Shown: piece after piece, positions 57,946 through 64,000 of the stretch
How the letters are laid out: the number at the start of each line of letters is the position of its first letter
Numbering within the stretch: the first letter of the stretch is position 1
Assembly (NCBI GenBank): GCA_008508345.1
Contig: QNGE01000289.1
Span: forward strand, 160,651-224,650
Reading direction: 5' to 3'
DNA: 64,000 bases
Source of the DNA: Paragonimus westermani
Lineage: Eukaryota > Platyhelminthes > Trematoda > Plagiorchiida > Troglotrematidae
The notes under the pieces: generated by a model
Database searches by the model: none
What the model was told of the DNA's origin: nothing
The model's input: the letters and a program-made list of their open reading frames with translations, nothing else
Translations under genes and position numbers: made by a program

Positions 57946-58364
57946 TGCCTCACTGTGTGCTGTTGATGGACTAACGATGGTGGAGCGGAATGCGCACTGT
58001 TTGACATGTCAAAAAATTCGCAACAGGTTGCAAAACGCTGTATGCGAATGCGTCTTTCTGAGAAGCCGGTGATTACTGCGGGTAGTCCATCCACCAACAC
58101 CACGTTGTTTGCATTGACTTCACAGTAAGATACACCTTCGTGGATGAATCTACCCTGTTTATTCGCTGCTATAGGAATGAGTGTTGCCTTCGCATCATCC
58201 ACAAGTTCACTGTCATCTGGCAGCTGTACATTCATCCTTTCAGTTATGCGTCGGAAGATCTGCGTAGTGGGCATATTTGGTGATCGTACGGAACCGCGCA
58301 AATTTCTCATGTACAACTCAAATGGAAACGCCGAATAAGAGTCCGTGCAGTCTGACGTTCCCAC
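57915..58364 (-). CDS. Transposase-tail-like protein (En/Spm-like)
   Basis: 149 codons starting MGTSDCTDSYSAFPFELYMRN. The SAFPFE.YM..LR..VRSPN.P..QI.RR segment resembles the conserved region near the C-terminus of animal En/Spm-like transposases and related DUF4218 proteins. It is followed by a domain with FIHEGVSYCEVNANNVVLVDG and a YxxP-less tail. The catalytic RNase H-fold core is not visible upstream (58606-58307 is open, but its sequence LNSLRGKM onward is not recognisable to me). It may be a remnant exon of a larger spliced gene. The same reading, cut after LVDD, is at 5410-5238. Confidence 0.5.
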   Translation of the reverse strand: MGTSDCTDSYSAFPFELYMRNLRGSVRSPNMPTTQIFRRITERMNVQLPDDSELVDDAKATLIPIAANKQGRFIHEGVSYCEVNANNVVLVDGLPAVITGFSERRIRIQRFATCCEFFDMSNSAHSAPPSLVHQQHTVRQCAKTTQSKK

Positions 58365-58779
58365 ACAAGTGGACGTTCGTCTAGATTTTCAAGTACACAT
58401 AGAAAATATCTCTTACCCTGAAAATGTTGCGAAACTGGATGAATCAATTGTCCCTCACCTGCAACAAAAGCCGTGGGTGACTTGACATTGCCTCCAGAAC
58501 GCTCCTGGCGCGCTAGTTTGGCCAAACGATAAACGATTGCACGCGAACAATCCCACGGCGTTTTCGACTCATTAGGACTCATTTTTCCACGTAACGAATT
58601 AAGCAAGGTGGCTGAAATTGGTCCTTTGGCGCGGTCACCATTAATGTGGAGTGGTTCGATAAAACAAAATTCACACGAGTGGTGTAGGTCTGCTCACACG
58701 TTTCTGAGTAGCAAAAAAGGAGTGTTTTATTTTTATTACCCTTTACACATGCAAAATGATACACAAAACCTAGACACAA
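58307..58779 (-). other. Open frames upstream of the transposase tail, unrecognised
   Basis: Two minus frames (58606-58307, MLNSLRGKM..., and 58779-58579, MCLGFVYHF...). The first includes AIVYRLAKLARQERSGG and a basic C-terminus. They are identical to 5652-5353 and 5825-5625. They could be 5' exons of the transposase gene or chance frames. Confidence 0.35.
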
Positions 58780-59069
58780 GGAAGTTTAGTGAGTGTTCCA
58801 AAAGGAACACTCGAAGATCACTCAGGGAACGGCTGTGTTCCAGTGTGCTACTAGGGTGAAGAGTTACTGACTTAGCGGGCATTACTACATGATATTCAAC
58901 TTTTATCAATTGATAATGTACAAAAGGTTTCGAAGCAAGTAAATGTGACAAAATACAACGAATAGTACGTAAATTTGAGTGATCAAATGGTAAAAACGGG
59001 ATACGCACCAGTACGCAATAATAACTGGCCTCGTTTGAACCACGCGCCAACGAAGAAGGTTGAGCATAC

Positions 59070-59830
59070 CTAAGAACGTCCCCAGTGCGTTTGAGTCTGC
59101 TTTCTAGAAGTTTCCAGTGAAGTCTTTGTTGCAGCATTTCGGAGCCAGTAACATACAAAGTCGAAGGTTAGTATCATGTGGTCACTATGCTCTAGCGGTG
59201 GTTTGATGTCCACCCTATCTACCAGGTGAGCCTCGTTCGTAATGACCAGATCGAGCAGGGAAGGGTTTCTGTCCTGGACGGTGCCTTGTACGTCGATCGA
59301 CATGCTCTGTCTACGCTTTCTCATGAATCAACATTGTCAAGGGTTTCGAGAACCTGCAGCTAGTCCTCATGAGAAGCCGCGATAGAGTTAAGTTTGGGTG
59401 CGTTGAGGTCACCCATAATAAGAAGGTGGGAGAAACGCTGGGTAGACGTGAGTCTGTCTAGGGTAGCAATGATGACCTCTTCTTTGGATGCACTGCATGA
59501 CGGCAAACGATACATAACACCGGCAAGAAGCGTGTCACGTTTGCGGAGTTGGAGTTTGGTCCGGAGCGTGTCGCATTTCTCTGGGAAGGTAAATTCCCCT
59601 ACGACAGCTGGCACTGGGAGCTTCTGGCTTAGGAAAACGGCGCAGCCTCCCATGCGTTCACGGGAGAAGTCCGTCCGGTACAAAGAGCAACCAGGGACAC
59701 GCAGTTCATTATCACGGATTTCCGCGGCATGCCAGATCTCTGTTAAAGCAAGAATGTGAGTGCCAGTTTTGTGGACCAACTGTCTGATTTCTAGTAGTTC
59801 GTTCAGAGGAGTTAGACATTTAGTGTGCAC
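59070..59830 (-). pseudogene. CR1-like endonuclease, copy at 59 kb
   Basis: Frames 59830-59360 and 59324-59070 give LEIRQLVHKTGTHILALTEIW (catalytic Glu), GCSLYRTDFSRERMGGCAVF, GVMYRLPSC and MGDLNAPKL (Asp), then NPSLLDLVITNEAHLVD and LEHSDHMILTF. Identical to 6116-6700 in its left part and differing at many bases right of about 59660. Same stop at 59360 and same frame change as the 6 kb copy. Confidence 0.83.
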
Positions 59831-59841
59831 CTACTTGAAAG

Positions 59842-61305
59842 CTACGTCCTCGTCTCCCTGGATGAAGGAGAGAGAGGATCGTACGAGGGAGAGTTTGAGA
59901 AAGCAGTTTCGATGGTGGGGGATTGCGTAACTGGAGATATTGCTCCGTTAACCACCTTGGAGTGTGGTGGCCTCTTCATCACTGCCTGAGCGTATGTGAG
60001 TTTCCCTGTGGGACGCTTCATCTGCTTCTGTTGGCCCAACTTCGATGACCTTAGGACCGCCCTTTCTCTCAAAGTTTCCGGTTGGTGATTAGCAGTTTCA
60101 CACCCCCGAAGATTTGGATGGGATTGTAGATTAAAATAGAACTTGGGACAAAATGACCCCTATACAGCCGAGGAGAGAGCCGTTGGAATGAATCAAGTAT
60201 GGACCATTTTGGATGCAGGGGGTGATGCCAGCAGACTCATTTGGTTATGTAGCTGAGGGAAAAGTAACTTTGATAGAACTTTTTCGGAGTGGAATGATTG
60301 GGCGTCTAGAGGAGTAGTGGGGGTACTTGACATTTTTGCGATCTGCTCTTCCTGACCCTTGCAGCTCCACAGGCGATTCATTTTTCATGGAGATGGGGGT
60401 ATCCATCTCTGATGCGAGTGCTTGGGTTGGTCTATCCGGGGACACTGGTACCCTCTTGAACGCAGTGACAATGACTTCTACGTTAGCTCGCAGTTGGGGT
60501 CGCCTCGATGCAAGAACTTGATCTAGCAAGCTGGGAGCCCTCCTGCCGCTCCTCTAATAAGCGATTCAACGATACTCTCCTGGGATTAATGTAGCCGTTT
60601 TTCCAGTACTTCCTGTGTGCTAACCTTCGCAGGTAACATCACAAGAAGTCTCGGTGACATCTTGGTGGCTTTGGAGTGAAGTCTGCTAGCAGAAACAATG
60701 TTTGTAAACTCTGGAGTGAAGAAGGCGCCTGACACCGCTCTGACTTATTCTGCTGGAGATGATGAGATCGGAAATCGTCCTCACAAATCAAGCCTGTTCT
60801 CCCGGAGTAACCTGGTATCCAAGCACATCGCAAATTCCCCACTTCCAGCTGTGGATGAAACCATTGCGCAACGAGACACCACCACACCTGGAAGGGTGAG
60901 GACAATGTACCCATTCACCTAACTCAGTTCTGACTCCATGTCAGATGAAGCTTCTTGTGTTTCCGCCGAAACGTTTCCTACTTTGGCTGTCTGGATTGCA
61001 CCAACACTCTTAAACCCCTTGTAGCCACACTTGCACGTGTCTGGTGTCTGCGCACCCGAGCCGTCTAGCAAACGGTTCAGCATGGCCTTGGGTGGGGTGC
61101 AGCCTTCTTATGAAAGACAGCTCATACAGAGGAATAGTATGTTTGAAGAAGTGAGCAAAGCATACTGGTTCTCCCTAAAGCCGGTACACTTAAATGATAC
61201 TAGTGTAGACGCGTCTGGTCTTACATACTATTCTGAGCAGTCATGCAGCATCCGAGACCACCACAAACACTCGACTCCTCCGATCCACTAATGCTTCTGA
61301 ATATG
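59842..61305 (-). pseudogene. CR1-like ORF1, copy at 60-61 kb, decayed
   Basis: Colinear at moderate identity with 7025-8900: short frames 60072-59842 (with KLTYAQAVMKRPP), 60529-60245 and 60914-60639, then the PHD-like region at about 61020-61305, where Cys-coding positions are partly lost. It leads into the 5' UTR homologue at 61310. No frame is longer than 94 codons. Confidence 0.65.
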
Positions 61306-61309
61306 GTGC

Positions 61310-61530
61310 GTTTCACTGTGTTGTTGTCTGTGAGCAAAAATGATAGATGTTAAAGGAAAGGAAATACCAGGCTAAAAATCTGCAACAAATATCATAGAAT
61401 CCGAATAATACAATACGTAAGGAATTATTGTGTAATTTGGCAGTGAATAACAGTGATCGTATGTAATTTCTCAGTGCGCTGGCACTGGAAGAGCAAAAAT
61501 ATGGATGGACAATGACAACGAGAAAATTCA
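61310..61530 (-). other. CR1-like element 5' UTR, second copy
   Basis: Counterpart of 14305-14560 (see there). The sequence right of about 61530 is a BEL gag remnant, so the CR1 element begins near this point. Confidence 0.55.
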
Positions 61531-62600
61531 AACCAGATTTCCAGTTGTCCGCGCAGAGTGTGAGACAAGAAGAATTGTTACTTGCCGAAAAAGAGCATGA
61601 GCTGCGTAGGAGAAGGAGGCTGCTGGATGCTCACAACCACCTGAACGAGTTGTTTCAACCACACCAAATAAACACGACGCGGCAAGAACGTCCCACTAAC
61701 TGGCTCGGTCCGGTCATGTCATTAACGTTATGAAGACGCTGGAAGAGTCACCCAGGTTACTAATATCGGGTTTAGGTCCGCCTGAGTGTGAGGTCGAACC
61801 ATCTGATGGATCGCCATGACGCTTTCGTAGGTTGCAAAATGTTGCAAAATGACTGATCTTAACCAACGGCCTTCGTGTTTGATCTATTGTCACTGTGGTA
61901 AAGCGAAGCAATCCACAGGGTATTGTGTACTTTTACCTGGATCGAGGGTATATAGAGAAGCTAAAGACCTACCACAAGTCAGTTTGGTCGTCCACATCAG
62001 AGAGTTCAGTATGCAGCGCATGAAATGTTTGGGGGTACCAAGTTAGACATCTCTGACTTGTGTTGTCTCAGGCGCTTAGCCACCGAAATGCCTGCGTGCA
62101 GCATCACACTGTTTTAGTTAGGTAAGTCGGGAGAGTTGAGCGGGTCTACTACTTCGATTCGGGTGGTTGACCGATTGTCTAGAGGCCTAGGGGAAAAATA
62201 GGCTATATTGGCTTACAACGTAGCGATCTCTAGGGGAAGCCAATCTTCGCTGATTTAGTAACCTTCGTTGAGAGGAATGTACATCTGTAGCCAGTTAGGC
62301 TGTCCGGTCCGAAGTCCACTACTCCTGGCACTTTGGCTGTGACTGACCTCAAGCGATCCAGATGCCATGCAAACGTGACGCCCATCAGCTGGAACAGCCA
62401 TCCTGCCCGTTGTTCCCTGCGCATAGGTGACCGTGACATTACGGACTATATACACTTCGTTGATGAACCGTTGGAACGGCACAGGAATACAGTCGGTGTT
62501 TCAATTGTTTGGAAGCTAACCACCTGACCAATTCATGTAGAGTCCGGGTTAAGTGTCTAAGGTTTGGCTGTGGTAGGCGACACCACATTCTGATGCATGA
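61512..62600 (+). pseudogene. BEL/Pao gag remnant
   Basis: Plus strand. 61512-61733 has EKEHELRRRRRLLDAHNHLNEL, matching ELELRRRLLELHKRQG of the 9.4 kb gag. 61849-62046 has SCLIYCHCGKAKQSTGYCVLLPG, matching LLYLLHYCRGRAKGAIKHCTLLP. Near 62510-62620 a knuckle-like reading (NHLTNSCRVRVKC in shifted frames) matches ANHVANSCRVQ. The order is preserved, with many frameshifts. Confidence 0.72.
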
Positions 62601-62619
62601 TGACGTGTCACCACCGCTG

Positions 62620-62945
62620 TAGGCGCATCAAGGTCGCCTATGTGTCCCGCTCTCGTGTCAAGGCTCAAGGTGCGCTCTGATTCGTCGCGGCTTCAACGAC
62701 CAACGACTCATTCGTCCATGCAAATAAAAAATGATGCTACCGCTTGTAAATGTGACAATATAACACGTACTCTAGCACGCAACCGAAACAAGCGGGCGCG
62801 CACGGATTGAATTTTAGTTGCCTAACGGGGCGTACCGCTGTGTTATCAGTGCCGTTCCGCGGCTGACCCGCATGTTACAGTACTTCTACTGATTCAAGTG
62901 TTCTCTCTACTGTTGTTATTGTCCGTAAGGCTCACTGCTGATTGA
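62620..62945 (+). repeat. Dispersed repeat R4, interrupted copy
   Basis: Pairs with 28880-29090 on both sides of the LTR at 62771-62879. It follows the BEL gag remnant directly. Confidence 0.6.
62771..62879 (+). repeat. Solo LTR of the TGTAAC family, internally deleted, with GTAC target duplication
   Basis: 109 bp. Left part TCTAGCACGCAACCGAAAC and GCGCGCACGGATTGAATTT matches the first 100 bases of the 51 kb LTR; right part GCTGACCCGCATGTTACA matches its last bases, so about 180 bp of the middle are deleted. Flanked by GTAC on both sides (62767-62770 and 62880-62883). Confidence 0.8.
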
Positions 62946-63005
62946 ACCTGAATTGGAGTAAAACAGTGGCGTCGCGTTAAACGAACCTGTCCAATGAATT
63001 CCAAC

Positions 63006-63700
63006 ATGCAACCTCCGAAATCCTGTCGGCGTGATGCTGCCATATGGCCAACCGAAAGTGACTGGATAAAGTGGGTTGCTATTAATTGATACTACTTTCG
63101 GTGAGAGCCTGAAATTAAAGCTGCTTCGTCAATTGCTGGGCTATGAAGGAAAACGTCACTTCGACGCACTTGATTTGCAATCGGCAACTTCGTTGAACAA
63201 TGCTATCGTTATACGTGACCGAGAGTGCGGGTGCAGAACAGAAGTGTTCGCAGATAAAGCCACGTTTCTTCATTTGAAACAGGACGCTCTGGAGCCGTTG
63301 GAGCACTCTGCATCCCCTCCTATCCGAACAGTCCGACGATGTGATTATTCGAGTGTTCCATCGAATAAGCCGGAAGGATTTTTGCCTACCCAGCAGCTCA
63401 TCACCGAAATAAAAGGTAATCGCGTCAGTGATACACTACCTGATGGAGATGCAGCAAATTCGTCCAGGAATCAAGCTGTTGGACTAACCAACAGTAAATG
63501 AACAAACTACAGTCCAGTGTAGGAGCGGACAGTCTTGAAACCAGCAACATACAGCATTCCTTCCTCACACCTTCGACAACTTCTCCAGTGTGTTATTTTT
63601 GTGGCAGTAGCTGGCACAAAGCAGACTTTCAGAAACGTCCGGCCCATGAACTTGACTACATGAGCTGCAGTCAGCAAGGACATTTTGCTCGATAATGTGG
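63006..63700 (+). pseudogene. Ty3/gypsy gag with zinc knuckles
   Basis: A start at 63006 (MQPPKSCRRDAAIWPTESDWIKW) goes out of frame near 63080, then 141 codons open at 63076-63501. Features: LKLLRQLLGYEGKRHFDALDLQSATS, a degraded middle, QQLITEIKGNRVSDTLPDGDA (gag core end). The frame at 63498-63695 holds CYFCGSSWHKADFQKRPAHELDYMSCSQQGHFARXC, two knuckles, the first lacking its last Cys and the second of CxxxGHFAxxC type. Lineage resembles K02A2.6-like gypsy, like element A. Confidence 0.75.
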
Positions 63701-63719
63701 ACCCCGTCAAATAGTGCGT

Positions 63720-64000
63720 GAGACAAATTACTCCCGGTGATAACTTGCCGTTGTTATCGACAGAAAGCATTCACTCGGTAGAATATCCTACTCTTGCTGA
63801 AAAGCAACAACACGGGTTTTCAAAGCCCAAGCTCCTTCCACCGAACTCTAAAGCGATGGCTAATTTTGCATATCGGCATGAGACGACTATTGAGACGGAA
63901 TTCGATTCCGCACCTCCAACAACACAACCGCACCCGATTCCTCCGGCTAAACAAGAATCAGTGACTGTTGTCATAAGAAAAGTGGTTTCGAAAGGCTCGG
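63720..64000 (+). pseudogene. Continuation of the gypsy gag-pol reading, runs off the window
   Basis: Open plus frame from the end of the knuckles to the last base (reading ITPGDNLPLLSTESIHSVEY, then PTLAEKQQHGFSKPK, a Pro/Thr-rich part APPTTQPHPIPPAKQ and VTVVIRKVVSKGS). It has no protease motif yet. Probably the linker between gag and protease of the same element. Confidence 0.5.

Larger units (their letters stand above)
57033..58860 (-). mobile_element. CACT-ended DNA transposon-like module with DUF4806 gene
   Basis: Bounded on the left by CACTTTGGGAACACTCAGGGAACGG and on the right by a GAGTGTTCCAAAAG stretch (58798-58813) that pairs with the left end's GGAACACTC, inside a compact cluster of repeats. 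Between them on the minus strand lie a DUF4806-like frame (57945-57286) and a frame resembling the end of an En/Spm-like animal transposase (58364-57915). It sits inside a CR1-like ORF2 between the endonuclease and RT halves; the RT half is not adjacent at this locus. Exact termini and target duplication were not resolved. Confidence 0.5.

Noticed and set aside
1..64000. CRISPR arrays, operons, rRNA or tRNA genes
   Set aside because: No regularly spaced short repeats, no cloverleaf or rRNA-like stretches were seen. The tRNA signal at 51329 is a primer-binding site, not a tRNA gene.

Overview
Eukaryotic, repeat-dense sequence. It contains one recognisable host-type gene (a HAD-superfamily hydrolase split by a 46 bp intron) and is otherwise a graveyard of nested retrotransposons and one DNA-transposon-like module. 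CR1-like (Perere-type) non-LTR elements with a PHD-like ORF1, Ty3/gypsy elements carrying a CWYH-type gag motif, BEL/Pao elements and a very short intron together suggest a parasitic flatworm (trematode or cestode). That assignment is inference. Nothing prokaryotic or viral in origin was seen.

Layout. 1-4.0 kb: mostly unassigned sequence, one copy of a dispersed repeat and the HAD gene on the minus strand. 4.0-14.6 kb: a minus-strand CR1-like element (RT, endonuclease, ORF1), broken by a chimeric join at a single N (5237), a 133-N gap (8945-9077) and a plus-strand BEL/Pao element (about 9.1-13.4 kb). 14.6-19.2 kb: an older, decayed CR1 copy. 19.7-21.1 kb: a minus-strand gypsy gag-protease remnant. 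21.8-23.1 kb: a near-identical copy of the 4.0-5.2 kb RT segment. 23-32 kb: mostly unrecognised, with dispersed repeats and two solo LTRs. 32.6-34.3 kb: a decayed plus-strand gypsy element. 34.74-37.96 and 42.5-45.7 kb: a 3.2 kb near-identical direct duplication with gypsy RNase H and integrase pieces, flanking a better preserved gypsy element (38.0-42.1 kb). 46.4-48.4 kb: a BEL fragment between copies of a dispersed repeat, plus a solo LTR. 49.1-50.7 kb: CR1 RT fragment. 50.7-52.3 kb: an old repeat split by a compact LTR element (51040-51913). 52.7-57.0 kb: a second CR1 subfamily. 57.0-59.2 kb: an inverted-repeat module encoding a DUF4806-like protein and a transposase-tail-like protein, lying in a CR1 copy that continues to 61.5 kb. 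61.5-64 kb: BEL gag remnant, a deleted solo LTR and a gypsy gag that runs off the window.

The strongest novel candidate is the 874 bp element at 51040-51913. It has two 286 bp LTRs, a primer-binding site matching the 3' end of an arginine tRNA, a polypurine tract, a CTAA target duplication and no coding capacity, so it looks like a TRIM (terminal-repeat retrotransposon in miniature). Related solo LTRs occur at 27.4, 30.7, 48.0 and 62.8 kb. Several long, nearly identical duplications, two of them next to Ns, may reflect assembly (haplotype) duplication and should be checked before any biological reading.
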